64,000 nucleotides of DNA from Deinococcus aestuarii (GTDB lineage: Bacteria > Deinococcota > Deinococci > Deinococcales > Deinococcaceae), in NCBI RefSeq assembly GCF_018863415.1, contig NZ_JAHKSN010000025.1, positions 1-64,000 on the forward strand, in the 5' to 3' direction. A program made the position numbers and the translations under genes. Below are positions 22,166 to 30,980 of the stretch, piece after piece. Positions within the stretch are counted from its first letter, which is position 1, and each line of letters opens with the position of its first letter. Under the pieces are notes generated by a model, which worked only from the letters and a program-made list of their open reading frames with translations, was not told the origin of the DNA and did no database searches.

Positions 22166-22483
22166 TCAGGGTAGAGGCGGGTTCGTGCCCGCCGCCCTGG
22201 CTTTTTCTTCACCCTCGCGGACCAGGGCCGGGACGCCGCCGGGGTAGGCGCTCGCCTCCAGGCCGTCCGCCTGAAGGTAGCGCGCGGCCAGCCCCGAACG
22301 CGCGCCCCGCTCGCAGACCACGACGAGGGGGCCGAGGTCGGGGCTCAGCCCGTGCGTGCCGTCCTCGATGGCGTCCAGGGAGACGGCGCGCACCGGGAGG
22401 GGGGTCAAACGCTCCAGGGGCTCACGCTGCCGCAGGTCCTCGGGCCGCAGGTCGAGGACGGTCACGCCGCCGGGGAGGGGCAT
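22166..22483 (-). CDS. Rhodanese-like domain protein
   Basis: A 105-residue single rhodanese domain, a sulfur carrier or transferase. It has TVLDLRPEDLRQ near residues 8-19 and the active-site loop VVCERGARSGLAA with catalytic Cys (about residue 57). A TAGACT box six bases before the ATG supports a leaderless start. It is divergent from a second rhodanese gene at 22548 across 64 bases. Confidence 0.82.
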   Translation of the reverse strand: MPLPGGVTVLDLRPEDLRQREPLERLTPLPVRAVSLDAIEDGTHGLSPDLGPLVVVCERGARSGLAARYLQADGLEASAYPGGVPALVREGEEKARAAGTNPPLP

Positions 22484-22547
22484 GGGGCGAGTCTACCCCG
22501 CCGTTGCCCGCACCATTGGGGGCGCGGCCCTGGGCTATCCTGGCCCC

Positions 22548-22862
22548 ATGAGGGAAGTCACACCCGAAGAGGGGCAGAAGATGGTGCAGGAGGGGGCGCT
22601 CCTCGTGGACGTGCGCGAGGGGCACGAGTACGAGGAGGTCCACGCCGAGGGCGCTCGGCTCATGCCCCTCAGCGAGTTCGAGGCCCGCTCCGGGGAACTG
22701 CCGAAAGACCGCCCCCTGGTGATGATCTGCCGCAGCGGGGCCCGCAGCGCCCGCGCCGGGCAGTACCTGCTCGACCACGGGTACACCGACGTGGTGAATC
22801 TGGGCGGCGGCACGCTGGCCTGGGCGGAGAACGGTCTGCCCACCGAAGGAGGGAAGGGCTGA
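22548..22862 (+). CDS. Rhodanese-like domain protein
   Basis: A 104-residue single-domain rhodanese: LLVDVREGHEYEEVHAEGA (18-36), the active-site loop MICRSGARSARAGQYLL with catalytic Cys (about residue 61), and the closing VVNLGGGTLAWAENGLP. It is a likely persulfide carrier. TATCCT lies six bases before the ATG (leaderless). The stop overlaps the start of the SufT-like gene as TGATG, suggesting translational coupling and a shared role in sulfur or Fe-S metabolism. Confidence 0.87.
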   Translation: MREVTPEEGQKMVQEGALLVDVREGHEYEEVHAEGARLMPLSEFEARSGELPKDRPLVMICRSGARSARAGQYLLDHGYTDVVNLGGGTLAWAENGLPTEGGKG

Positions 22863-23242
22863 TGGACGACACGAAGAGCGACACGGCGAACACCAACGTC
22901 ACCGCACCGGACGCGACCCCGGAGGGCCTGCCCAGCGAGGCGCAGGTTCTCGAAGCCCTCAAGGTCGTCAAGGACCCCGAAATTCCCGTCAACGTCGTGG
23001 ACCTCGGGCTGATCTACGGGGTGGACATCGGCGAGGGCGGCGTCGTGGAGATCACCATGACCCTCACGAGCGTGGGCTGCCCGGTGCAGGACCTGATCCG
23101 CGCCGACGCCGAGATGGCCGTCGGCCGCCTCGACGGGGTGAGCGAGGTCAACGTCGAGTTCGTCTGGACGCCGCCGTGGGGTCCGGACAAGATGACGGAG
23201 GACGGCAAGCGCCAGATGCGGATGTTCGGCTTCAGCGTCTAG
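22862..23242 (+). CDS. MIP18/SufT-like (DUF59) Fe-S assembly protein
   Basis: A 126-residue protein of the DUF59 family (SufT, PaaD, MIP18), which helps mature Fe-S proteins. After a variable 25-residue N-terminus come VLEALKVVKDPEIPVNVVDLGLIYGV (about 29-54), TMTLTSVGCPVQDLI with the conserved Cys, and VEFVWTPPWGPDKMTEDGKRQMRMFG. All family motifs are intact. The start overlaps the rhodanese stop. A sulfur carrier paired with an Fe-S assembly factor is a sensible two-gene unit. Confidence 0.87.
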   Translation: MDDTKSDTANTNVTAPDATPEGLPSEAQVLEALKVVKDPEIPVNVVDLGLIYGVDIGEGGVVEITMTLTSVGCPVQDLIRADAEMAVGRLDGVSEVNVEFVWTPPWGPDKMTEDGKRQMRMFGFSV

Positions 23243-23277
23243 CCCCGCTTCGTCACGTCGGGAGCTGCCGGGGGCCA

Positions 23278-24084
<807 letters not shown>

Positions 24085-24092
24085 CTTCAGGC

Positions 24093-24123
24093 ACGCTAAG
24101 CGTTCCAGCGACGGGAGAGTCAA
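24093..24123 (-). promoter_or_regulatory. Promoter with MerR-type 19-base spacer
   Basis: On the minus strand, TTGACT (24123-24118) and TAGCGT (24098-24093) are separated by 19 bases, the over-long spacing that MerR-family regulators untwist. CTCCCG and TGGAACG within the spacer form a loose dyad. The start codon is eight bases past the -10. This suggests autoregulation. Confidence 0.6.
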
Positions 24124-24195
24124 GTCCCCACTCGACCGTGGGGGGACGAGAGCCTGCCAGGGGAACTCGGCGTACCGTGCCCGGTCACCAACACG

Positions 24196-24234
24196 AGAAC
24201 AGACGCCCCAGTTCCATGCCGAGGCGTCTGTTCT
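24196..24234 (-). terminator. Hairpin downstream of the zinc metalloprotease gene
   Basis: AGAACAGACGCC (24196-24207) is exactly complementary to GGCGTCTGTTCT (24223-24234): a perfect 12-base stem with a 15-base loop. It lies 34 bases past the stop of the minus-strand gene at 24268, so a terminator or 3' stabiliser is likely. The tail is only weakly U-rich. Confidence 0.55.
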
Positions 24235-24236
24235 TG

Positions 24237-24264
24237 CTGAGCGCTGATCGCTGACGGCTGAAAG
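24237..24264 (-). repeat. Dispersed short repeat, family A, copy 4
   Basis: CTGAGCGCTGATCGCTGACG followed by GCTGAAAG carries the same words as the repeats near 10.3, 10.8, 11.7 and 37.2 kb, diverged. It lies between the metalloprotease stop and the hairpin. Confidence 0.6.
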
Positions 24265-24267
24265 CCC

Positions 24268-24948
24268 TCAGTCGCTCTGGCTGCGCGCGATCCCCAGCAC
24301 GTTCAGGAGCTGCGCGAGCGCCATCGCGAAGCCCGCGACGTAGGTCAGGGCGGCGGCGGTCAGCACGGCCTTCGCGCCCTGGCTCTCGCGCCCGGCGACG
24401 ATGCCGCGCCCGTTCAGGTAGGCGAGCGCCCGGCGGCTGGCGTCAAACTCGACGGGCAGGGTGACCAGGTGGAAGAGCAGCGCCCCCGCGAAGAGGATCA
24501 CCCCGAGCCACAGCAGGCCGGTGAGTTGCAAGAAGACGCCCGCGAGCAGCAGCAGCGGCGCGAGGTTCATGCCCAGGCTCAGCGGCACGGCGAGGCGCCC
24601 GCGCAGCACCAGGGCGGGCATCCGCACCTTGTCCTGAACGGCGTGCCCGACCTCGTGGGCGGCGACCGCCAGGGCCGAGACGCTGGGGACGTGGTAATTG
24701 GCCTCCGAGAGGTTCACCGTCTTGCGCATGGGGTCGTAGTGATCGGTCAGGTTGCCGGGGACCACGTTGACGGGCACGTGTGAAAGGCCGTTCTCGTCGA
24801 GCATCAGGCGGGCCACCTGCGCGCCGGTCATGTTGTGCGTGTTGCGCACGCGCCCCCACTGGCCGTAGGTCCGGCTGAGGTACCCCTGGATCAGCAGCGA
24901 GGCGACGAAAATGACGATGATCAGTAGTGTGTACGGGCCGAAGATCAT
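24268..24948 (-). CDS. YugP-family membrane zinc metallopeptidase
   Basis: A 226-residue membrane-anchored neutral metallopeptidase: an N-terminal transmembrane helix (6-24), a conserved juxtamembrane segment with ARLMLDENGL, the zinc motif in ALAVAAHEVGHAVQ (HEVGH, about 97-101), two central hydrophobic helices, and VEFDASRRAL. A last hydrophobic stretch precedes the C-terminus. The substrate is unknown; the family is thought to act in membrane protein turnover. GGAGGA lies upstream of the ATG. It appears monocistronic. Confidence 0.85.
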   Translation of the reverse strand: MIFGPYTLLIIVIFVASLLIQGYLSRTYGQWGRVRNTHNMTGAQVARLMLDENGLSHVPVNVVPGNLTDHYDPMRKTVNLSEANYHVPSVSALAVAAHEVGHAVQDKVRMPALVLRGRLAVPLSLGMNLAPLLLLAGVFLQLTGLLWLGVILFAGALLFHLVTLPVEFDASRRALAYLNGRGIVAGRESQGAKAVLTAAALTYVAGFAMALAQLLNVLGIARSQSD

Positions 24949-25034
24949 AGCTGGTCTTCCTCCTGACCCGCATCTTAGCGTCCGCCACTCAAGTTTCGTG
25001 AGGGTGAGATCAAGGGGATTGAGCTGGGGAGGCC

Positions 25035-25316
25035 TCAGCCCGCCGTGTCCTGTCGCCGCAGGGCCAAGACGGTGAAGGTCACGGCGGTCCGCTCCTCCTC
25101 GGCCAGGTCGAGCTTGACGAAGGCGGGCTGCGCGGTGAGGTCGAGGCCGTCGCCGACGAGGTAGCCGCGCGCAATCGCCAGCGCCTTGACCGCCTGATTC
25201 ACGGCGGCGGGTCCGATGGCCTGGAGTTCCACCCGGCCCTGCGAACGCAGCAGGGCCGCCACCGCCCCGGCGACCGCATTGGGCCGGGATTTACCGGACA
25301 CGCGCAGGGTTTCCAC
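25035..25316 (-). CDS. spoVS: SpoVS family protein
   Basis: SpoVS is a small Alba-fold protein, first known from Bacillus sporulation but kept in many non-spore-formers such as Deinococcus and Thermus, where its role is unclear. The 93 residues match closely: LRVSGKSRPNAVAGAVAALL (4-23), ELQAIGPAAVNQAVKALAIARGYL and AVTFTVLALRR. The family is usually about 86 residues. The start is GTG, with GGAGG ten bases upstream. An unusually AT-rich promoter region lies between this gene and the divergent ACT-domain gene. Confidence 0.9.
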   Translation of the reverse strand: METLRVSGKSRPNAVAGAVAALLRSQGRVELQAIGPAAVNQAVKALAIARGYLVGDGLDLTAQPAFVKLDLAEEERTAVTFTVLALRRQDTAG

Positions 25317-25335
25317 GGGTTGGGTTGCCTCCAGG

Positions 25336-25378
25336 GTCAGACTATTAATGGTTCTAAATGTACTCTCATTTTAAGGGC
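25336..25378 (-). promoter_or_regulatory. AT-rich promoter region of spoVS
   Basis: About 40 bases rich in A and T (including ATTAATGG, TAAATGTACT and ATTTTAAG on the plus strand) stand out sharply from the GC-rich background. On the minus strand, TAATAGTCT ahead of the GGAGG site is a plausible -10. Exact elements are not certain, and the region could also serve the divergent gene. Confidence 0.4.
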
Positions 25379-25514
25379 CCATCAATTCCCAGCCCGTCAG
25401 TTAGGGGGGTCCCCCCGTCGGGGGCATCGGCGGGTGGGGGGCTGGGCTGTTGCCGGGGACAGCAACGGGAGGTCACCCAGCGCCGTTCCAGACAGGAAGG
25501 AGCAGGATAGACCC

Positions 25515-25922
25515 ATGACCGACCCAGCGCAGCTCATGCTCTCGATTCTGGACGGGGAAGTCGTGGTGTCACAGCTTCCTCCCGGGTCTCCCCTGCCGGG
25601 CTGGGCCACCTCCGGGGACCTCTGGGCGGTGGTGGGGGCGCCGGGCGAGATCAGCGTGGTGACGGCGGCGGGGAACGTGCCGAGCCCGCCCCCCGCTGGC
25701 CTGCGCGTGGAGGCCGGTTGGGTGGCCTTGCGGCTCCACGGCCCCTTCCCCTTCCACCTCACCGGGATTCTCGCGGCGGTGCTGAACCCCTTGAGGGACG
25801 CGGGCGTGGGCATCTTCACCCTGTCCACCTTCGACACCGACTATGTGCTGGTCAAGCGAGAGCGGCTGGCCGAGGCCGTCTCGGCGCTGCGGGCGGCGGG
25901 GCACAGGGTCGGGGAGGGCTGA
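25515..25922 (+). CDS. ACT-domain protein (CASTOR/ACT_7-like)
   Basis: A 135-residue protein with two ACT-like halves. The N-terminal half contains LWAVVGAPGEISVVTAAGNVP. The C-terminal half has the amino-acid-binding GPFPFHLTGILAAVLNPLRDAGVGIFTLSTFDTDYVLVK typical of small stand-alone ACT proteins that sense amino acids. A ligand-sensing role is inferred; no enzyme domain is fused. It converges directly on potD with no gap. Confidence 0.78.
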   Translation: MTDPAQLMLSILDGEVVVSQLPPGSPLPGWATSGDLWAVVGAPGEISVVTAAGNVPSPPPAGLRVEAGWVALRLHGPFPFHLTGILAAVLNPLRDAGVGIFTLSTFDTDYVLVKRERLAEAVSALRAAGHRVGEG

Positions 25923-27014
25923 CTACCGCGCCTTGAGTTCCGTCCAGATGCGGTCGTAGAGCCGGGTCGTGGTGCCGCGCGGCAGTTCGTTGATGAACTC
26001 CACCCGGCCCGAGGAGAAGTCCTCGGCGGTGGGGTTGAACGCCCGTTGCGACCGCAAGAAGGGGTCGAGCAGGGGCTGAGCCTTCGCGTTCGGGTTGCCG
26101 TAGTAGGTGTAGTTGCTGATCGCCGCGCTGACCTCGGGGTCGAGGACGAAATCCACGAAGCGGCGGGCGAGGGCCGGATTGGGGCTGCTCCGCAACAGGA
26201 CGAGGGTGTCGGTGCTGATCGTGGTGCCCTCGCGCGGCAGAAAGACCTTGAGGTTGGGGTCCTCGGCGGCGCCTTGCAACAGGTCACCCACGTAAATCTG
26301 GCCGAGATCGATGCTCCCCGCGAGCAGCTTGTTGCGTATCTCGGGGCCGCCGCTGAAGGACTCGAAGCCGCGTTTGGCGACGGTGCGGCGCAGGAGGTCG
26401 CGGGCGGCGCGCAGTTCCTCGACTTCGGAGCTGTTGACCGAGTAGCCCAGGGACTTGAGGGCCGCCCCGATCACCTCGCGGGGGTCGTCGAGGAGGGCGA
26501 AACGCACCGTGTCCGTGGGGCCGAAGATCAGGCTCCAGCTTTCCTGCGGGGGCGTGTAGCGTTTCGCGTTGAAGGCGAGGCCGGTCGCCGCGTACTGGTA
26601 GGGCACGGTGTACGTGTTGCCGGGGTCGAAGTTGGGGTTGAGGAACCCGGCGGCGATGTTGCCGAAGTTCCCCAGCAACTCCTTCCGCATAGGTTGAAGC
26701 AATCCAGCCCGCACCATCGTCTGCACCACGTAGTTGCTCGGCGTGGCGAGGTCGTAGGCGGCCCCGCCCCCTTGCAGCTTGGCGAGCATGGCCTCGTTGC
26801 TCTCGAAGGTGTCGATGACCACCCGCACGCCCTCGTGCCGCTCGAAGTCCTCCACCACCTCGGGGTCGATGTAGTCCGACCACATGAAGATGCGCAGGGT
26901 ACGGCCGTCGTTCCGGGCGGTCGGGGTGGAAGTGGCGCCCGTGTCCTCCGGTTCGACGCGGCGACAGGCCGTCAGACAGAGGAGAGCAGCAATGAGGAGG
27001 AGCGCCCTCTTCAT
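25923..27014 (-). CDS. potD: Spermidine/putrescine ABC transporter, substrate-binding lipoprotein
   Basis: A 363-residue extracellular polyamine-binding protein. Signal peptide with lipobox LTAC (Cys about 17), then the PotD opening LRIFMWSDYIDPEVVEDFE (about 39-57), ATPSNYVVQTMV, VPYQYAATGLAFN, and the C-terminal SNYTYYGNPNAKA. These are typical of polyamine rather than iron-binding relatives. Its ATG overlaps the potC stop by four bases, completing a potA-B-C-D run. Confidence 0.9.
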   Translation of the reverse strand: MKRALLLIAALLCLTACRRVEPEDTGATSTPTARNDGRTLRIFMWSDYIDPEVVEDFERHEGVRVVIDTFESNEAMLAKLQGGGAAYDLATPSNYVVQTMVRAGLLQPMRKELLGNFGNIAAGFLNPNFDPGNTYTVPYQYAATGLAFNAKRYTPPQESWSLIFGPTDTVRFALLDDPREVIGAALKSLGYSVNSSEVEELRAARDLLRRTVAKRGFESFSGGPEIRNKLLAGSIDLGQIYVGDLLQGAAEDPNLKVFLPREGTTISTDTLVLLRSSPNPALARRFVDFVLDPEVSAAISNYTYYGNPNAKAQPLLDPFLRSQRAFNPTAEDFSSGRVEFINELPRGTTTRLYDRIWTELKAR

Positions 27015-27895
27015 GCTCGCCCCCGGCGCGGCCTCAGAATCGCGTTCCCGACGAGGATGGCGACCACCGTGAACAGCACGAGCAGGGTACTCAGCGCGTT
27101 GATGTCGGGCGTCACGCCGCGCCGCACCGACGTGTAGATCACGACGGGCAGGGTGCGGAAGCCCGAGCCGCTCGTGAAGTAGGTGACCACGAAGTCGTCC
27201 AGGCTGAGGGTGAAGGCGAGGAGGGCCCCGGCCAGTACCCCCGGCAGCGCGAGGGGCAGAATCACCCGCAGGAAGGACTGCACGCCGTTCGCCCCCAGGT
27301 CGCGCGCCGCCTCCTCCAGCTCCGGGCCGTACCCGGCGAGGCGCGAGCGGACGGTCAGGGCGACGTAGCTGATCTGGAAGGTGACGTGCGCGAGCATCAC
27401 CGTCCAGAAGCCGTTGTCGAAGGTCCAGCCGGTGAGTTCGAGGCCGCTGCGGACGAGCGCGTAGAACATCAGCAGGCTGACGCCCATCACCACGTCGGGG
27501 ATCACGATGGGCAGCACGAGCAGGAAGGTGAGCCCTGTGCGGAAGCGGAAGGAGTAGCGCCACAGCCCCAGGCCGACGAGGGTGCCCAGGACCGTGCTGA
27601 TGACCGTGCTGCTCAGGGCGACGAGGAGCGTGTTCCCCAGCGCCTCCCGCACGTCCGACCGGGCGGCGAGCACCCCGTACCACCGCAGGGTAAAGCCCTC
27701 CCACGTCGCCCCGAAGCGAGAGTCGTTGAAGGAAAAGACGATCAGGACGAGGATGGGCAGGTAGAGGAAGGCGAAGACCATCCAGGCCCAGGCGGAAAGG
27801 AGGGGGTGAGTGCGCCTGCGGGGCGTCGGGGCCGATACGCCTCCCGCCCGCTGTTCCGTGTCTTCTGCGCGTTGCAGGTCCACTCGCTGAGTCAC
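27011..27895 (-). CDS. potC: Spermidine/putrescine ABC transporter permease
   Basis: A 294-residue inner-membrane permease with about six transmembrane helices and the ABC coupling loop EEAARDLGANGVQSFLRVILPLALPG (EAA motif, about 185-210). It pairs with potB. Before the first helix is a polar N-terminus of about 30 residues, longer than usual. The start is GTG at 27895, overlapping the potB stop (GTGA); coupling makes this more likely than later starts. Confidence 0.88.
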   Translation of the reverse strand: MTQRVDLQRAEDTEQRAGGVSAPTPRRRTHPLLSAWAWMVFAFLYLPILVLIVFSFNDSRFGATWEGFTLRWYGVLAARSDVREALGNTLLVALSSTVISTVLGTLVGLGLWRYSFRFRTGLTFLLVLPIVIPDVVMGVSLLMFYALVRSGLELTGWTFDNGFWTVMLAHVTFQISYVALTVRSRLAGYGPELEEAARDLGANGVQSFLRVILPLALPGVLAGALLAFTLSLDDFVVTYFTSGSGFRTLPVVIYTSVRRGVTPDINALSTLLVLFTVVAILVGNAILRPRRGRA

Positions 27896-28719
27896 ACCAA
27901 CTCCTCCAACCCCTTCTGACCCGCCGTCCGCGCGTAGAGCCACAGCCCGAGGAGCACCACGCCCATCAGCAGGAAGCTCAGCGCCGAGCCGTAGGGCCAG
28001 TCGCCCGCCTGCCCGAACTGGTTCTGGATGAGGTTGCCGATCAGGGCCGTCTTCGCCCCGCCGAGAATGTCGCTGACGACAAAGGTGCCCAGCGCGGGGA
28101 TGAAGGTCAGCAGCAGCCCCGCGACGAGGCCGGGGAGCGTCTGCGGGAACACGGCGGCGAAAAAGGCGCGTACCGGGCTTGCCCCGAGGTCCTGCGCCGC
28201 CTCCAGGAGTCGCCAGTCCACCTTCTCGGCGCTGGCGTACACGGGCAGCACGAAGAAGGGCAGGAAGGCGTAGACCATCCCCAGAAAGGTGGCGGTGAGA
28301 CTCGGCACGAGGTCGAAGGGCCGCAGAATCAGAATCCAGGCATAGACCCGGATCAGGAAGTTCGTCCAGAAGGGGATGATCAGCAAGAGCAGCAACAGAT
28401 TCTTGCGTCGCGCGTCCTGCCGGGCGATGTAGAAGGCGAGGGGGTAGCCCATCAGGACGCAGAGCAGGGTGCTTGCCCCCGCGATCCACAGGCTACGGCC
28501 CAGCACCCGCAGGTTGTCCGTCACCCACTCCTGAAAGAGGGCGTCGTACCCGAAGACGCGACCCCAATTCTCCAGCGTCCACGGCGGCCCCACCTGCGCG
28601 AGGTCCGTGCGGGTCAGCAGCGAGTACCCCAGCATGACGAGCAGCGGCACGACGAGAAAGGCGACGAGCCAGAGCGTGCCGGGCCCGAGGGTGGCGAGGA
28701 AGCGGCGGAGGGTCAGCAT
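27892..28719 (-). CDS. potB: Spermidine/putrescine ABC transporter permease
   Basis: A 275-residue permease with about six transmembrane helices. It has the PotB pattern PFWTNFLIRVYAWILILRP (about 113-131) and the EAA loop LLEAAQDLGASPVRAFFAAVFPQTLPG (about 168-194). The ATG at 28719 begins MLTLRRFLATLGPG, the usual PotB N-terminus; a longer in-frame extension would run into repeat DNA. It follows potA by 118 bases, which include a family B dispersed repeat. Confidence 0.88.
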   Translation of the reverse strand: MLTLRRFLATLGPGTLWLVAFLVVPLLVMLGYSLLTRTDLAQVGPPWTLENWGRVFGYDALFQEWVTDNLRVLGRSLWIAGASTLLCVLMGYPLAFYIARQDARRKNLLLLLLIIPFWTNFLIRVYAWILILRPFDLVPSLTATFLGMVYAFLPFFVLPVYASAEKVDWRLLEAAQDLGASPVRAFFAAVFPQTLPGLVAGLLLTFIPALGTFVVSDILGGAKTALIGNLIQNQFGQAGDWPYGSALSFLLMGVVLLGLWLYARTAGQKGLEELV

Positions 28720-28739
28720 GGGGGCCCTTCGGGCGCGTA

Positions 28740-28765
28740 TGGCGTGTCGCTTGTGGCTTGTGGAG
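28740..28765 (+). repeat. Dispersed short repeat, family B, copy 1
   Basis: A 26-base element with the core GTCGCTTGTGGCTTGTGG, identical base for base to 36947-36972, where it lies inside recQ. Here it sits between potA and potB. Confidence 0.8.
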
Positions 28766-28837
28766 CGGAGCGAGGAGGACATGTAAGGGCGCAAGGCTTT
28801 CCTTCTACAGGCCACCCGCCATGCGCCACCCGCGCCC

Positions 28838-30004
28838 TCACCCTTCCTCCAGGATCACCAGGTTCTCCGGCGGCAAGTACAGCGCGACCTCTTCCTCATA
28901 GTCGAAGTCCTCGTCCGCGCCGATGTCGGCGTTGAGCTGGAAGACGACGAGGCGCTGGCCGTTGGCCTCCAGCAGGTACTGATTCTCGGCCCCGGTGTAC
29001 ACGATGTCGTCCACGCGGGCGCGTATTTCGTTGCCCTCGGTTTCATCGTCGCGCTCCATCCGCAGCTTCTCGGGGCGGATGCTGAGGGTGACCTCGCGCC
29101 CGACGGGGATACCCGCGCCGTAACGCGTCCGCAGGGGGCCGTGGGGCGTCTGGACGACGGCGCCGCCCGGTCCAGCCTCGCGCACCGTGCCGGGGATGAG
29201 GTTGCTCTGGCCCAGGAAGTTCGCCACGAAGGCGGTGCGGGGGCGCTCGTACAACTCCTCGGCGCGGCCCAGTTGCTCAATGCGGCCCCGGTTCATGACG
29301 GCGATGCGGTCGCTCATCACCAGCGCCTCCTCCTGGTCGTGGGTGACGAAGACGAAGGTGATGCCCAGCGTTTCCTGAAGGTTGGAGAGTTCGACCTGAA
29401 GTTCCTTGCGCAGCTTGAGGTCGAGGGCCGAGAGCGGCTCGTCAAGCAGAAGAACCTCCGGCTCGTTCACGATGGCGCGGGCGAGGGCCACCCGTTGCCG
29501 CTGCCCGCCGGAAAGCTGGTCGGGGCGGCGGGGGGCGAATTCAGCGATGCGGACGGTCTCCAGCGCGCGGCCCACCCGCTCGCGTACCTGGGCGGGAGGG
29601 ACACGCTTTTGCCGCAGTCCGAAGGCCACGTTGTCGAACACGGTCATATGCGGGAAGAGCGCATAGCTCTGAAACACGGTGTTGACCGGACGGCGGTGCG
29701 GCGGCACGCCCGTCATGTCCCGCCCGCCGATCAGGACGGCCCCCGCGTCGGCGTCCTCGAAGCCCGCCAGGATGCGCAACAGCGTGGTCTTGCCGCAGCC
29801 CGAGGGACCGAGCAGGCTGAAGAACTCGCCCCTTCGGATGTCGAGGTCGATGTCGTCCAGCACGCGCGTCTCGCCGCCCGACGGCCCGCGAAAGCTCTTG
29901 AACACGTCCACGACGCTGACGGCGGCGTCGGCGGAAAGCTCGCGCGTGCGCTTGCCTTTGAAAACGACCCCGGTTATGGGCGGGCCCTCTGCATAGACAT
30001 ACAG
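28838..30004 (-). CDS. potA: Spermidine/putrescine ABC transporter ATP-binding protein
   Basis: A full-length ABC ATPase with Walker [13 protein letters not shown]-loop [15 protein letters not shown], signature [14 protein letters not shown], Walker [12 protein letters not shown], the H-loop [11 protein letters not shown], and a C-terminal TOBE-type domain (IRPEKLRM, then [14 protein letters not shown]). It energises uptake of polyamines with potB, potC and potD. The start is unclear: no ATG, GTG or TTG lies in frame between 29921 and well upstream. GTG 29921 would delete the first strand, so a CTG at 30004, five bases after a TACAAT box, is proposed. The 5' end is therefore tentative. Confidence 0.82.
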   Translation of the reverse strand: MYVYAEGPPITGVVFKGKRTRELSADAAVSVVDVFKSFRGPSGGETRVLDDIDLDIRRGEFFSLLGPSGCGKTTLLRILAGFEDADAGAVLIGGRDMTGVPPHRRPVNTVFQSYALFPHMTVFDNVAFGLRQKRVPPAQVRERVGRALETVRIAEFAPRRPDQLSGGQRQRVALARAIVNEPEVLLLDEPLSALDLKLRKELQVELSNLQETLGITFVFVTHDQEEALVMSDRIAVMNRGRIEQLGRAEELYERPRTAFVANFLGQSNLIPGTVREAGPGGAVVQTPHGPLRTRYGAGIPVGREVTLSIRPEKLRMERDDETEGNEIRARVDDIVYTGAENQYLLEANGQRLVVFQLNADIGADEDFDYEEEVALYLPPENLVILEEG

Positions 30005-30104
30005 GGGGAATTGTAGGGGAAGGGGACGGGGGTGTGGCGTGCCGGTCTCGACGAGATCAGGGCATTTCCCCCGACTGATCCCGCCCGTGCCATGCTGTCC
30101 CCAT

Positions 30105-30947
30105 GTGGGGTGGGCAAGTCTGAAGTCGGTTCCCGTGCGGAGCTGGCGGGCACCGGAGTGCGGCGGGCTCGACCTGCTGCACGGCACCTTCACCACCCAC
30201 GCCTTCTCCCGGCACACGCACGAGACGTACAGCATCGGCCTGCTGGGGCACGGGGCGATGGCCTTCGCGTGTCGGGGCGGAATGCACACCCTGCACCCGG
30301 GAATGATCGGCGTGATCCACCCGGACGAGGTGCACACCGGGCACGCGGCGGGCGAGGACGGCTGGACCTACCGCAACCTGCACCCGGACGCGGCGCTCCT
30401 TGAGGGCGTCCTGGCCGAACTCGGCGAGCGCCGCCCATTCCTGCCCCGGCTGCCCGTCGTGATCGACGATGCGCCCCTCGCCCACGCCCTCGTCACCGCG
30501 CACCGGGCCTTCGAGGAGCCCGCCTCCAGCCTGGCGCGGGAATCGCTGCTGCACGGCGCGCTGGGGAGCCTGATCACCCGCCATGCCCAGCGTTCTCCGA
30601 ACCCTCCCAACCCCGGGCGGGAACACACCGCGCTGGGCCGCGTCCGGGCCGTGCTGGAGGACGAGTACGCGCGCAACGTCACCCTGGACGAACTCGCGCG
30701 GCTCGCGGGGCTGAACGCCTTCACCCTGCTGCGCGCCTTTCGCCGGGCCTACGGGCTGCCGCCGCACGCCTACCAGCTCCAGGTGCGGTTGCGGCACGCC
30801 CGTCGTCTGTTGCGGGAGGGTGAGACGCCCGCGCAGGCCGCTCTCCACACGGGTTTCGCCGACCAGAGCCACCTCGGCAGGCACTTCCGGCGCACCTTCG
30901 GCGTCACGCCCGACGGGTACCGCCGGGGGGCGTCAAGAACGTTCTAG
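30105..30947 (+). CDS. AraC family transcriptional regulator
   Basis: A 280-residue regulator. The N-terminal cupin domain has HGTFTTHAFSRHTHETYSIGLLGHG, with the GMIGVIHPDEVHTGH sensor turn. The C-terminal 100 residues carry two helix-turn-helix motifs: VTLDELARLAGLNAFTLLRAFRRAYGLPPHAY, and PAQAALHTGFADQSHLGRHFRRTFGVTPDGYRR. The start is taken as GTG 30105, shortly after a CATGCT box; an upstream ATG at 30039 is possible but would overlap the potA promoter. It lies 33 bases before an EamA exporter, a likely target or partner. Confidence 0.85.
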   Translation: MGWASLKSVPVRSWRAPECGGLDLLHGTFTTHAFSRHTHETYSIGLLGHGAMAFACRGGMHTLHPGMIGVIHPDEVHTGHAAGEDGWTYRNLHPDAALLEGVLAELGERRPFLPRLPVVIDDAPLAHALVTAHRAFEEPASSLARESLLHGALGSLITRHAQRSPNPPNPGREHTALGRVRAVLEDEYARNVTLDELARLAGLNAFTLLRAFRRAYGLPPHAYQLQVRLRHARRLLREGETPAQAALHTGFADQSHLGRHFRRTFGVTPDGYRRGASRTF

Positions 30948-30980
30948 ACCCGGCAGGAGGCGCCGACCTAGCGTTTCCCC

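Noticed and set aside
22356..22547. Upstream extension of the rhodanese frame at 22548
   Set aside because: It would overlap the divergent rhodanese gene; the TATCCT box and domain start both favour ATG 22548.
25336..25378. AT-rich region considered as a radiation/desiccation response motif
   Set aside because: The 17-base palindrome of that motif is not present; only general AT-richness is seen.
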